This document shows positions 1 through 7,986 of a stretch of DNA of 64,000 nucleotides, piece after piece. The notes beneath the pieces are model-generated. The model saw only the letters and a list, made by a program, of their open reading frames with translations. It was not told where the DNA came from and ran no database searches. The stretch is taken from positions 62,001 through 126,000 of the forward strand of contig NZ_JAIUJR010000003.1 in NCBI RefSeq assembly GCF_020166335.1, in the 5' to 3' direction. This stretch comes from Winogradskyella alexanderae. GTDB lineage: Bacteria; Bacteroidota; Bacteroidia; Flavobacteriales; Flavobacteriaceae. The stretch's first letter is position 1. Every line of letters begins with the position of its first letter. Position numbers and translations under genes: made by a program.

Positions 1-131
1 TTGAGTAACAAAAGGTCTGAATTTGTTGTATTGTCAATGATGTAGGTGGTTTCAAAACCAGTGGTAATATCGTCTTCGCATTGCATCGCCAGAAAAAGTG
101 GCAGTAGCAACAGTAATATGTGTTTTTTCAT
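1..131 (-). CDS. Small lipoprotein, C-terminal part outside window
   Basis: Open from an ATG at 129-131 to the window edge, so only about 43 N-terminal residues are visible. They begin MKKHILLLLLPLFLAMQCED: a basic N-terminus, a hydrophobic core and a cysteine at residue 18, which suggests export and lipidation. The residue before the cysteine is Gln, unusual for a signal peptidase II site, which normally has Gly, Ala or Ser there. The next gene upstream on the same strand starts almost identically (MKKKLLILMLVPFLVAFQCES), so the two look like a tandem paralogous pair 26 bases apart and are probably co-transcribed. Function unknown. Confidence 0.6.
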   Translation of the reverse strand, partial: MKKHILLLLLPLFLAMQCEDDITTGFETTYIIDNTTNSDLLLL

Positions 132-157
132 AGTTAGCTATTAAAAAAATCAAGTGC

Positions 158-583
158 TTAATTTATTCTCGCCCAATCTTGCGTAATAATTGTATCGCCT
201 TCTGTGAAGTCTATAGTAAGTGTTCCTTGTGTTTCGTCAATTGAGTACGTAATCAACAACTGATCATTATCGTCGTCTATAAAAAGAATGGTTTGGTTGT
301 TTAAGTCTACTTCAAATGTACCGCTATTTACTAAACCTTGGGTATCGTTATAGGTTAATAGTCCAATATTGTCTCTAATATTATCATCTGGATCAAATTC
401 TAGAAATTCACAACATCTAGGAATCATATCTGAGATGTTTCCATTTAAAATTTCATTTTGGATTTCCCAACTTCCCAATAATCCTGTTGACTCTAGATTG
501 TCAAATGGTGCCGGATCGTTGCTTTCGCATTGAAAGGCCACTAAGAATGGCACAAGCATAAGTATTAGAAGCTTCTTTTTCAT
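158..583 (-). CDS. Predicted lipoprotein, paralogue of its downstream neighbour
   Basis: 141 residues with a signal sequence and a cysteine at residue 19 in the context VAFQCESND, followed by a globular beta-rich domain. The body (LLGSWEIQNEIL... GTLTIDFTEGDTIITQDWARIN) resembles the lipocalin-like small lipoproteins common in Flavobacteriaceae, in which a LxGxW motif opens the barrel; that is inference from pattern only. Its stop lies 26 bases from the start of the partial paralogue at the window edge. No enzymatic motif is visible. Confidence 0.7.
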   Translation of the reverse strand: MKKKLLILMLVPFLVAFQCESNDPAPFDNLESTGLLGSWEIQNEILNGNISDMIPRCCEFLEFDPDDNIRDNIGLLTYNDTQGLVNSGTFEVDLNNQTILFIDDDNDQLLITYSIDETQGTLTIDFTEGDTIITQDWARIN

Positions 584-718
584 GATATTGATTTATCTAA
601 AATTAGTTAGTAAAATATAATTCTGTGTTTCGGTTTTGTTATTAAAATGTTAGTATTAATCTGTTCATATAGATTTTGAAATCTTGCTAATAAACATTTA
701 ATGGTTGCTATTAATTAT

Positions 719-1342
719 CTATAAGTCAAACATAAATAGCAATCCAAAAGTATTTAGATTCCGCATGCGTTGTTTATCTTCAAGGCCAGACCCACTATTG
801 GATTCAAGTTTTGTAAAATCTGATTGTCCCGTAAAGTTAATACCAGTGCTAAATCGATCTGAAACTTGGAATAACAAGCCAAGGCTTAGTTGAAACCCAA
901 AATTCCAACCTTCAAAGACATCTTCTACAACAGTATCAACAAATCGGTACTCGTCTTTTATAATTCCTTGGGCATAAGGGCCTAAGTTTCCGTAAACCTT
1001 AAATGTGTCACTAAATCCATAGTCGTACGTAAACAACAAAGGGATTTTTATAAAGTCGCGCTGATGATAAAATTCACCTAAAGTACTAAAACCGTTGCCT
1101 GTTAGTTCGTTAAGGCCTACTCCTGTTGCGACACCGTACTTTTCATTGAATTTATAATAAAGAAGTAACTCTGCAGTATTACTATTTAAATTGTAGTCTG
1201 CTTCATCATCGTTGTTTACAATACCATAACCAATACCACCATAAGCAATGAACTTAAATTTTGAGTCGCTTTCATCTTGGGCTGTTACAACATTTGCTAT
1301 TACAAGGCATAGTATTGCTAAAAGGTATTTTGAATATTTCAT
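719..1342 (-). CDS. Outer-membrane beta-barrel protein (porin-like family)
   Basis: 207 residues. An N-terminal signal peptide ends near residue 21 (VVTAQ/D). The rest alternates hydrophobic and polar residues with glycine and aromatics, including FIAYGGIGYG, FGFQLSLGLLFQVSDRFS and a C-terminal strand TFGLLFMFDL ending in an aromatic-rich segment. This is the pattern of the short flavobacterial PorT/OMP_b-brl family, probably an 8-strand barrel in the outer membrane. Ligand and role cannot be read from sequence. It is followed, on the same strand, by the small lipoprotein pair. Confidence 0.75.
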   Translation of the reverse strand: MKYSKYLLAILCLVIANVVTAQDESDSKFKFIAYGGIGYGIVNNDDEADYNLNSNTAELLLYYKFNEKYGVATGVGLNELTGNGFSTLGEFYHQRDFIKIPLLFTYDYGFSDTFKVYGNLGPYAQGIIKDEYRFVDTVVEDVFEGWNFGFQLSLGLLFQVSDRFSTGINFTGQSDFTKLESNSGSGLEDKQRMRNLNTFGLLFMFDL

Positions 1343-1403
1343 AAGTTAGAAGATTTAAGATTGGTTAAATGTTAAAAGAAATCATATGTAAGTTATGTAA
1401 AAT

Positions 1404-1871
1404 TTAATCTGATAGATTGATGATCTCAAAGGACCAACTCCCATCGTTTTTGAATTTTCTATTAAAATTTGGCGATTTTGCTCCGGCAAAAACCATTCCA
1501 GCTCCAGGAAGAATCAACCAATAGGCTGTACTGTCTACTAAAACGCCTATGAGCGCTCCGAATCCAATGGCTAGACTACCAGCATAAATTAAAAAGGTAC
1601 TAGATAAAATAGAGGTTAATAATGGATTTCGCTTTAGTTCTGCAATTGCATCCAATTCTAATAGCTCATTGTCAATTCTTATTGAATTGCCCTCAATACT
1701 AAAACGACCCGTTAGTTTACGACCATCTTGGGTCTTTATTTTAATGCGTTTATTCTCTTTAATGATAATTTCCTTACCTGTACTAATTTTAGTGATTTTT
1801 ATGACTTGTTCCTGTGAAAAGACGAAGCATGAAATCAATAGGAACAAATTGAGAATAATAGGATATTTCAT
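1404..1871 (-). CDS. Hypothetical exported protein with two hydrophobic segments
   Basis: 155 residues. A signal peptide ends around residue 20 (CFVFSQE). A beta-rich region follows (residues about 22-75: TGKEIIIKENKRIKIKTQDG), then two hydrophobic stretches near 88-108 and 115-130 rich in Gly and Ala. The layout matches a family seen often in Bacteroidetes, in which a short SH3-like segment precedes a membrane hairpin, but I do not recognise it as a named family. Stands alone in a run of minus-strand envelope genes. Confidence 0.6.
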   Translation of the reverse strand: MKYPIILNLFLLISCFVFSQEQVIKITKISTGKEIIIKENKRIKIKTQDGRKLTGRFSIEGNSIRIDNELLELDAIAELKRNPLLTSILSSTFLIYAGSLAIGFGALIGVLVDSTAYWLILPGAGMVFAGAKSPNFNRKFKNDGSWSFEIINLSD

Positions 1872-1964
1872 AGCTTATTTATTTTTATTGTAGATGAAAA
1901 ACCTTTCAAAAGGTTGCGTAATAATTTTGTTAAAATTAAAAACTCTAATTTACTTTTCGTGATT

Positions 1965-2001
1965 AAAAAAAGGCTATTCCATTATGAGATAGCCTTTTTT
2001 T
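1965..2001 (-). terminator. Intrinsic terminator, 13-bp stem
   Basis: Perfect 13-bp stem made of AAAAAAAGGCTAT (1965-1977) and ATAGCCTTTTTTT (1989-2001) with an 11-base loop. It lies 17 bases beyond the stop of the lipoprotein gene at 2019-2447, so it ends that minus-strand transcript. The A and T runs on both sides would allow action in either direction. Confidence 0.9.
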
Positions 2002-2018
2002 AATTATAATTAATAGCA

Positions 2019-2447
2019 TCAGTTGCCTGCACTAAGCGAATAACTGCCATCGCCATTGAAAGAGGCCAGGACAATGGTAACTGTCCATTCACCAGGTTCG
2101 CCAGCATTAGTTACACCGTCAATAGTATCAGGCTCTGTCCCACCAGTAATTGTTCTGTTTAAAACAACGTCGCCATTAGCATCTGCTACGATCAATTCAA
2201 AAACTCCAGTAGAAGTAGCCGTAATATCCGCATTGTAATCTGCCGTGGCCAGATTATTAGTCCAGTTAATAGTTCTAGAACCACTACCGCCATCTCCGGT
2301 AAAATCGCCCCCTATATCTCCGTTAGGACCTTCATTGACTGTAATGTTTACAGTTGGGCCATCGTCATCAGAACACGATGAAAATGTTGTAGCAAAAAGT
2401 GCCATTGCACAAAAAAGTGTAAGTAGTTTAAAATTTGAGGTTTTCAT
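2019..2447 (-). CDS. Surface lipoprotein, hypothetical
   Basis: 142 residues counted from the ATG at 2445-2447. A start 15 codons further upstream is open but would put a non-hydrophobic tail before the signal peptide, so the internal Met (MKTSNFKLLTLF) is preferred. The lipobox is ATTFSSCSDDD: cysteine followed by Ser-Asp-Asp-Asp, matching the Bacteroidetes lipoprotein export signal that sends lipoproteins to the cell surface. The mature part is Gly/Asp-rich at first (GPNGDIGGDFTGDGGSGS) and then beta-sandwich-like with TVTIVLASFNGDGSYSLSAGN at the end. Ends at the strong terminator at 1965-2001. Function unknown. Confidence 0.75.
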   Translation of the reverse strand: MKTSNFKLLTLFCAMALFATTFSSCSDDDGPTVNITVNEGPNGDIGGDFTGDGGSGSRTINWTNNLATADYNADITATSTGVFELIVADANGDVVLNRTITGGTEPDTIDGVTNAGEPGEWTVTIVLASFNGDGSYSLSAGN

Positions 2448-2564
2448 ATTTAAATAATTGTTTAATTTATTTGCTATATAACAAGTAAGCACATAAAATT
2501 CCTACCCTAAATTCAATTTTTACAAAGAAATATAAACAAAGGGTGTCCTGTAATTAAATTACTG

Positions 2565-3026
2565 TTATATCTCAGTTAGTTTTAGCCACTCCGCATACGT
2601 TACTACACGTTTTTCTTCTACAGGTTGTGTAGGCCCTGGTAAAATACCAATAAACTCTAAATCATGTCCATCTGGATCTTTAAAATAAATAGATATGGCT
2701 GGCATCCAACAGAATACCATAGGTTGTTCGTTATCGTCCTGTAGAAAATTCCAGAATACTAAGTTGTGCGACTTTAAAAAGTTTACGGATTCGTTTAATA
2801 CCCATTCCGGGTCGCATTCAAAAGCAAAGTGCCTGATATCAATTTCGTCCTTGGGTCTTTCCCAAAGTCCTAGCATGGCCTGTTTATCTTCCCCAATCCA
2901 AAAGAAGGCTACTTTGCGTTCTGGATTAAAACGGCAAAGCGTTAAACCTAGAATATCCTTGTAGAACGCCACGGAGCGCTCTAAATCTTCGACAAACAAA
3001 TGGGTCTCGTAAAGTCCTTTAATCAT
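2565..3026 (-). CDS. VOC/glyoxalase-fold metalloprotein
   Basis: 153 residues with two beta-alpha-beta-beta-beta units of the vicinal oxygen chelate fold. Candidate metal ligands sit where the family has them: His9 (YETHLFVEDL), His66 (DIRHFAFE) and Glu124 (PDGHDLEFIG). No signal peptide, so cytoplasmic. The family includes glyoxalase I, extradiol dioxygenases and fosfomycin-resistance enzymes. The motif KDPDGHDLEF is shared by many uncharacterised members, so the substrate is not predictable. It is a single gene with no operon partner. Confidence 0.8.
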   Translation of the reverse strand: MIKGLYETHLFVEDLERSVAFYKDILGLTLCRFNPERKVAFFWIGEDKQAMLGLWERPKDEIDIRHFAFECDPEWVLNESVNFLKSHNLVFWNFLQDDNEQPMVFCWMPAISIYFKDPDGHDLEFIGILPGPTQPVEEKRVVTYAEWLKLTEI

Positions 3027-3160
3027 AAAATTATATTAAATATTGGCACCTATGTAGCAATTCTGTAAGAAATGAAATCTTTTTCGACTAGTGGTGCGTA
3101 TAACATATTAGTTTATTTGGATTAACCTCAAATTAATTAGTAACTAAAGTTAGGATAAAA

Positions 3161-3289
3161 ATGAAAAAGTTAAATAATAAAATAAGTCTCATAAAACCAC
3201 AACTCCTATTATTTACTGTATTATTATTGCCGTTTTACGTAGTATATTGGTTGGTAGACGATAATAGAAAACAATTTAAACAGTCTTAA
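3161..3289 (+). CDS. 42-residue single-pass membrane protein
   Basis: Short frame from ATG 3161 to TAA 3287-3289, 42 residues: a basic N-terminus (MKKLNNKISLIKPQ), one hydrophobic helix (LLLFTVLLLPFYVVYWLV) and a charged tail (DDNRKQFKQS). The positive-inside rule favours an N-in orientation. The leader TAGGATAAAAATG is A-rich, as usual in Bacteroidetes. A strong hairpin terminator begins 18 bases after the stop, which supports an independent transcript. It is the only plus-strand gene in a 13-kb minus-strand stretch. No known family recognised. Confidence 0.55.
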   Translation: MKKLNNKISLIKPQLLLFTVLLLPFYVVYWLVDDNRKQFKQS

Positions 3290-3307
3290 AGACATAGTAT
3301 AAAAAAG

Positions 3308-3338
3308 AAAGAAGGCCTCATAAACGCCTTCTTTTTTT
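3308..3338. terminator. Intrinsic terminator shared by convergent genes
   Basis: Perfect 9-bp stem AAAGAAGGC (3308-3316) / GCCTTCTTT (3326-3334), with seven T in total after the arm's C and an A-rich left flank. It sits between the 42-codon plus-strand gene and the minus-strand gene ending at 3346 and can serve both. Confidence 0.85.
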
Positions 3339-3345
3339 ATTTTAG

Positions 3346-3708
3346 CTAGAGTTTTTTAATAAGTACAGCTATATAAGCACCGAGCAACGCAAAAGGAAAG
3401 GACTGCAATCCTGCCAATACAATTTCAAATGGTGCTACGTTATGAGAGGTCGAGTCCCACAAAGATACATCGTAAACAATACGCAGTACTATGGATGTTA
3501 TAACCCCCAACATAAGGAATAAAGCAACATTTATAGGCGCTTTTTTGGATACTAATTTTAATACAAATCCACCAATAAAAGTTCCTGATCCCACAAAAAG
3601 CCACATATTGAGATTGTTGAGCTGTAGCTCTTTATATGGAACGTTCCAATAGGCTAGCGCACCTATAACTAAACCAACAAGTATTATCCAATATTTTAAT
3701 TTATCCAT
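3346..3708 (-). CDS. Hypothetical inner-membrane protein, four helices
   Basis: 120 residues with four predicted transmembrane helices at about 6-22, 35-52, 58-77 and 96-116. There is no signal peptidase site and no recognisable catalytic motif. The third loop holds a conserved-looking RIVYDVSLWDSTSHN. Gly and Val content is typical of small flavobacterial membrane proteins of unknown role. Starts 15 bases from the stop of the exported protein gene upstream (3724-4386), so the two are probably co-transcribed. Confidence 0.65.
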   Translation of the reverse strand: MDKLKYWIILVGLVIGALAYWNVPYKELQLNNLNMWLFVGSGTFIGGFVLKLVSKKAPINVALFLMLGVITSIVLRIVYDVSLWDSTSHNVAPFEIVLAGLQSFPFALLGAYIAVLIKKL

Positions 3709-3723
3709 GACTACTTTTTAGCA

Positions 3724-4386
3724 TTACTCCATCTCAGAAATCCTGAAACTCAGCACAACATAATTTGGTGAATTGTCCAACAGTTCTTGGGTGCCTTCAT
3801 CATTTTCCTTAAGGTTAACCACACCACAGAAACGGTGAAAATTAAACTGTTTGTCTAACCACGATGAAGCAAAGATGAGTAAGGGTACGTTTTCGTTGAG
3901 TTTCCACTGGGTGTCTTCATAGGCGCGCCAGTTGTAAAACTGTCTGTGGTCTGTTTTACCAAGATTAATCTCTTTGGTAGAGCCCATAGCATAAGTCCTG
4001 ATATTGATTTTAGCGAAATTTTCTTCTGTCTTGGTAAAGATCTTGATTTGGTCTATATAGGCAGGATTGTATTCCTCGTCTATCCAAAAGCCGTACTCGT
4101 TATTATAATCTACAAGGGTATCTGTTTTTATCAGCTTACTGTTTACATACTCCTCTGCAAAGATTTGGAATTTATACAGTTTGTCCATTTCACCAATGTT
4201 GAACTTGTGCACACGAATTCCAGCCAATTCTAATGCTTCTAAAAGATCTAAGGTACTCATATCTGCCTGGTTGTACATGTCGTTTGAATCTTCTTTCTCT
4301 AATTGTGATCTGGTATCAACGACTTTAGTCTGGGCGTAGCTTATTAAAGCGTTACATAAGAATGTGATTAAAAGTGTTTTTCTCAT
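3724..4386 (-). CDS. Hypothetical secreted protein (possibly DUF5041-like)
   Basis: 220 residues with a signal peptide ending near residue 19 (LISYAQ/T). The body is soluble and charged, with a segment LLEALELAGIRVHKFNIGEM followed by beta-rich sequence with WIDEEYNPAYIDQIKIFT and WKLNENVPLLIFASSWL. The phrase LLEALELAGIRVHKF is reminiscent of the DUF5041 family of exported Bacteroidetes proteins, but I cannot confirm it by eye. Likely periplasmic. First gene of a two-gene unit with the membrane protein at 3346-3708. Confidence 0.6.
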   Translation of the reverse strand: MRKTLLITFLCNALISYAQTKVVDTRSQLEKEDSNDMYNQADMSTLDLLEALELAGIRVHKFNIGEMDKLYKFQIFAEEYVNSKLIKTDTLVDYNNEYGFWIDEEYNPAYIDQIKIFTKTEENFAKINIRTYAMGSTKEINLGKTDHRQFYNWRAYEDTQWKLNENVPLLIFASSWLDKQFNFHRFCGVVNLKENDEGTQELLDNSPNYVVLSFRISEME

Positions 4387-4459
4387 AATTCCAATTTTTA
4401 ATTTTTAGATTGCATTATTATTCTCGCAATTAAATTTACTGGATAAAACAACTTGTTTT

Positions 4460-7400
4460 CTACCTTTTCAATGCGAAATGTCCAGAAAAAGATCGGCCAT
4501 CACCAAGATCTGTTGTAAACCAATAATCACTAGACTTCATTTTTTTACCGTTATATAGACCGTCCCATCCTGTATCATTAGACGAGATGAGTGCAATCAA
4601 TTTTCCGTAGCGATCGTAAACTAAGGTACTTGAATTTGGATAATTCGCTATGCCCTTTATCTGCCAATAATCATTAAAGCCATCGTTATTTGGTGTGAAG
4701 AATTTAGGATAATCCACAATGACAACTTCTTCGGCATCTTCGCCACAACCTTCTTTGTCTCTCACAACAACCGTATAAATACCTCCTTGAATGTTCGGGA
4801 AATAATTAGAGTCCTGGAAAAATTGTCCATCAATAGAATACTCAAAATCTCCATCACCAGAAGCAATGATTTCAATAAAGTTATTACCTAATTCCCCAAA
4901 GTTCACACTTTGTATTTCTGGTAATACAGAACGTACCAGACTAAAGTTAAAGGAAGATGTACAGCTAAGCCCATTACTAATTTCGGTAACCGTAACTTCA
5001 TAGTTGCCTTCCTCAATAATTTCAGCACTACTTGTAGTTGAAATCGAGGTGCCATCTTCAAAGACCCAATTATATGCATCATAGCCCGAAGCAATATTTA
5101 GGGTAATGGACGGTTCTAAATTACAGATGTAGTATTGGTCTTCTAGTATAATTTCTGGTAATGAATTGACGATTAAGTCAAACGAGGTTTCTGAATAACA
5201 CAGCGGATTTGCACTATCCTCAACACGTACGTTTATGGTTTGTGCGTAAGGCTCGGTATTTTCAAATAGAGTTGGCAAAGGACTTGTTAAGGCATTGTAG
5301 TTGGCATCGAAATAACTAATAGTTAAGCCGGTTTGGTTGCCGATAAGCTCTTGCTCAATATTGGAAGTGTTAAATAGTGCAAAGCCATTACCTGTATCAC
5401 AGGCATATAAATTATTCGGTTGATTAATGTTCGGCTGATTTACCGTTTGAAATTCCAAAGTTGTTTCCGCATAACAGGTCGAAGCCGCGTTGCTGACTCT
5501 TACCGTTATAGTTTCACTAAAAGGTGTGCTATTAGTATATGGATTTGGTAACGGACTCGGTAAAGGATTACCGTTGGCATCAAAATAGCTTACCGTCATT
5601 CCGGTTTGGCCATTTAATACTTGGCTCTCTACCGTTGAGGTATCAAAATATTCAGATATACCATCATTATTATCATCGCAACCGTTAATGAGTGACAAGC
5701 TGTTGGCCACTGGATTTTCACTTACAAAGAGTTCGATGGTTATTTCGGAGGTACAATTTGTAGTGGTATTTGTGGCGCGAGCGGTCACATAATCTTGATT
5801 AGCCACAACATTTGCAAAATTGTTATAGTCATTAAATGCAATAAGGTTATCACTACTGTCAAAAAGTTCCAGCGTTAAATTGGGTTGTCCATTTATAATG
5901 GCATTCGGTAAACTGGTCAGATCAAATTGTGAAAAACCATTAGAACCATTGTCGCAACTTGCTAATGCAGGAACGGTCTGTAGTTCTGGCAATGGGTATG
6001 TGATTAAGTCGAAGGTGGTTTCTGAAACACAACACGGATTATTTGCATTAGCCACACGAACCGTTATGGTTTCGAGTCCACTCACTGTATTGGTAAACGG
6101 ATTGGGTAAGGTATCATAGGTATTACCACTACCATCTATATAGGTGACTGTTTTACCCGTTTGGCCACCAAGGACCTGAGTCTCAATCGTTGTTATATCA
6201 AACGAGGAGGAAATTCCAGAATTTAAGGTGTCCTCACACGCATAAATGTTATTAATGCCATAGGCGTTTGGTGGCTCATTTACCTCAATGGTTTCTGTGA
6301 GTACTTCAACACTACCATCTAAGGAAGTAACGGTAGCCGATATGGTGTATGTGCCATCCACTGTAAAATCATGAAATGGTGACAAATCACTAGAGGTGTT
6401 GTCAGGTCCAGAGGCAGGGTCTCCAAAATCCCATAATACCGAATTAATGTTCGGATTACTTTCTATACTAAATTCCTTTAAAAACTCGGAACAAATGTTT
6501 GTAACGGAAATACCATAGGTATTGCTTACATGATTAACATTACCTGTTACATTTATATAAAAATTGGAGTTGGGAAACCCCATTTCTGTTGCCGTAACAA
6601 AGCCATTAACAGGTGTTGCATTTACGATACAACCACGTTGCCAAGAGACGTCATTATCTACTGTTGTACCACCAACAAAGGCTAGGGCATCACCATAGAC
6701 AATCCCTTTATGCACCTCGACTAGGATACGCTCCACACCAGCAGGCACAGTAATAGGCGTGTCAAATTCAACTTCCACCACTTCGGGATGATCGGTTATT
6801 GCAGGACTGAGTGTCTGATACTGACTACTACCTATTAAATTATCCTCTGAGAACGACGCTGGGAAGTTTTCGTCTATTTCGTAAATTCTAAAATTAATTT
6901 CCGGTAGCCAACCAACGCCACTAATGGCTACTTGACCTTTTGTAATCACATACTCCTCATTCGTTGATATCCCAAAATCCGCCAAGGTAAAGGTTCTTGA
7001 CCAGTACAAAAAGGAGGACGAGCACGAGAAAATATTAGTCCTTATAATATCACCACAGGTATTATGCGATAATCGTGTTTCTGGGCCATTACTATACACA
7101 TCATAAGCTTCACCAGTAATATTAATAAAGAAATTGGCATTGGGCTGTGGGTTGGGTAGGTCTGTAGTGGGTATAAGACTATAGCTTTCGTCACAACCAT
7201 AATAATACGAAACATCATTATCCTCTTGTGTACCAGCAATCCTAACGACAGAAGACTCCTCTTCATAGATGCCCCAATACTTTTCTACAGCTACCAGTAT
7301 CTGTTCAGTACCTGCTGGGATAATTACCGGTTCGTCAAAATCGGTTTGTACAATCTCAGGTGCACCAGTAATGGTTGGTGCCTCACCAATACCACGTGTA

Positions 7401-7726
7401 CCAAGTAAGTCTGTAGGGTATAAAGAATATGGGTAATTTGGAAATTCTGGACCCACACGATAAAAACGAAATTGTAGGTTAGCGCCAGAATAGGATTCTG
7501 CAAAGGCTATTTGCCCAGAGGTAATGGCAAACTCCTCATTAGGACCAACACCAAAATCGGCGAGATTAAAAATACGCATCCAGGTTTCGTCACCTTCACA
7601 AGAGAACATTCCAGTATCTATTGGTGTATTGCCCACATTATGGGATAGGGTAATTTGTGCAAATGAATTAAAAACCCAACTAAGGGCAACCAGGACCAAA
7701 AGGTAATATTTTAGGTATTTGTTCAT
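4460..7726 (-). CDS. T9SS type B-sorted multidomain surface protein
   Basis: 1088 residues. Order: signal peptide (1-23, NSFAQ); two related domains of about 185 residues (25-208 and 215-398), each starting LSHN and ending in FINITG or YINVTG; a PKD domain (about 425-482, SVLWDFGDPASG); four repeats of about 90 residues (490-855) with ETITVRVANA-type cores; a further beta domain; and a C-terminal type B sorting domain (from about 1003: FFTPNNDGFNDYW, YDRYGKLI, GWDGLYNGKK, DYWF). FTPNxDGxND is the hallmark of gliding-motility-type CTDs of substrates secreted by the type IX system. The protein is therefore exported by T9SS and placed on or released from the surface, probably as an adhesin. No catalytic domain seen. 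Confidence 0.92.
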   Translation of the reverse strand: MNKYLKYYLLVLVALSWVFNSFAQITLSHNVGNTPIDTGMFSCEGDETWMRIFNLADFGVGPNEEFAITSGQIAFAESYSGANLQFRFYRVGPEFPNYPYSLYPTDLLGTRGIGEAPTITGAPEIVQTDFDEPVIIPAGTEQILVAVEKYWGIYEEESSVVRIAGTQEDNDVSYYYGCDESYSLIPTTDLPNPQPNANFFINITGEAYDVYSNGPETRLSHNTCGDIIRTNIFSCSSSFLYWSRTFTLADFGISTNEEYVITKGQVAISGVGWLPEINFRIYEIDENFPASFSEDNLIGSSQYQTLSPAITDHPEVVEVEFDTPITVPAGVERILVEVHKGIVYGDALAFVGGTTVDNDVSWQRGCIVNATPVNGFVTATEMGFPNSNFYINVTGNVNHVSNTYGISVTNICSEFLKEFSIESNPNINSVLWDFGDPASGPDNTSSDLSPFHDFTVDGTYTISATVTSLDGSVEVLTETIEVNEPPNAYGINNIYACEDTLNSGISSSFDITTIETQVLGGQTGKTVTYIDGSGNTYDTLPNPFTNTVSGLETITVRVANANNPCCVSETTFDLITYPLPELQTVPALASCDNGSNGFSQFDLTSLPNAIINGQPNLTLELFDSSDNLIAFNDYNNFANVVANQDYVTARATNTTTNCTSEITIELFVSENPVANSLSLINGCDDNNDGISEYFDTSTVESQVLNGQTGMTVSYFDANGNPLPSPLPNPYTNSTPFSETITVRVSNAASTCYAETTLEFQTVNQPNINQPNNLYACDTGNGFALFNTSNIEQELIGNQTGLTISYFDANYNALTSPLPTLFENTEPYAQTINVRVEDSANPLCYSETSFDLIVNSLPEIILEDQYYICNLEPSITLNIASGYDAYNWVFEDGTSISTTSSAEIIEEGNYEVTVTEISNGLSCTSSFNFSLVRSVLPEIQSVNFGELGNNFIEIIASGDGDFEYSIDGQFFQDSNYFPNIQGGIYTVVVRDKEGCGEDAEEVVIVDYPKFFTPNNDGFNDYWQIKGIANYPNSSTLVYDRYGKLIALISSNDTGWDGLYNGKKMKSSDYWFTTDLGDGRSFSGHFALKR
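5162..6259 (-). repeat. Four tandem ~90-codon repeats inside the adhesin gene
   Basis: Residues 490-580, 581-672, 673-763 and 764-855 of the T9SS protein form four degenerate repeats. Shared anchors are a Cys-Asp/Glu opening (ACEDT, SCDNG, GCDDN, ACDTG), a VLxGQTGxTVSYFDANGN segment and an ETITVRVxNA segment followed by C-x-ET. The second copy is the most divergent. Each copy is probably one Ig-like beta-sandwich. Confidence 0.75.
6533..7654 (-). repeat. Duplicated N-terminal domain of the adhesin
   Basis: Residues 25-208 and 215-398 are a diverged tandem duplication. Common elements in order are LSHN, FSC, FNLADFG/FTLADFG, NEEFAIT/NEEYVIT, FRFYRV/FRIYEI, a FDEPVIIPAG/FDTPITVPAG strand, EDNDVS/VDNDVS and a closing NxNFxIN. 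Confidence 0.75.
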
Positions 7727-7776
7727 TTATTTGGGTTGACATTTAGCAATGTGAATATAGTAAATGTTTGTAAGAA

Positions 7777-7983
7777 TTATTGCACTTCAGCAATATTATA
7801 AAGCCAAAATTCTTCTCCCAATTGCTCTGCAGGACTTAGGCCACAATCTTCCGCGCGTTCTATACTTTCGGGATCATCTATATCTGCAATTATTTCATTT
7901 GGACAGTCGTCGTCATTAGAGCAATTGGTTAGCAAGATAATTATTATGCTTAGTACGATGTATGTTAAGCAATTTCTCCTCAT
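7777..7983 (-). CDS. Small surface lipoprotein
   Basis: 68 residues. The lipobox is IIILLTNCSNDDDCPNE, and the acidic residues just after the cysteine fit the surface lipoprotein export signal. The mature chain is only about 47 residues and very acidic (IIADIDDPESIERAEDCGL), with two more cysteines that could form a disulphide. Its start is 3 bases from the stop of the protease gene upstream, so the two are co-transcribed. Role unknown; a partner or pro-peptide-like inhibitor of the protease is conceivable but pure speculation. Confidence 0.6.
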   Translation of the reverse strand: MRRNCLTYIVLSIIIILLTNCSNDDDCPNEIIADIDDPESIERAEDCGLSPAEQLGEEFWLYNIAEVQ

Positions 7984-7986
7984 AAT

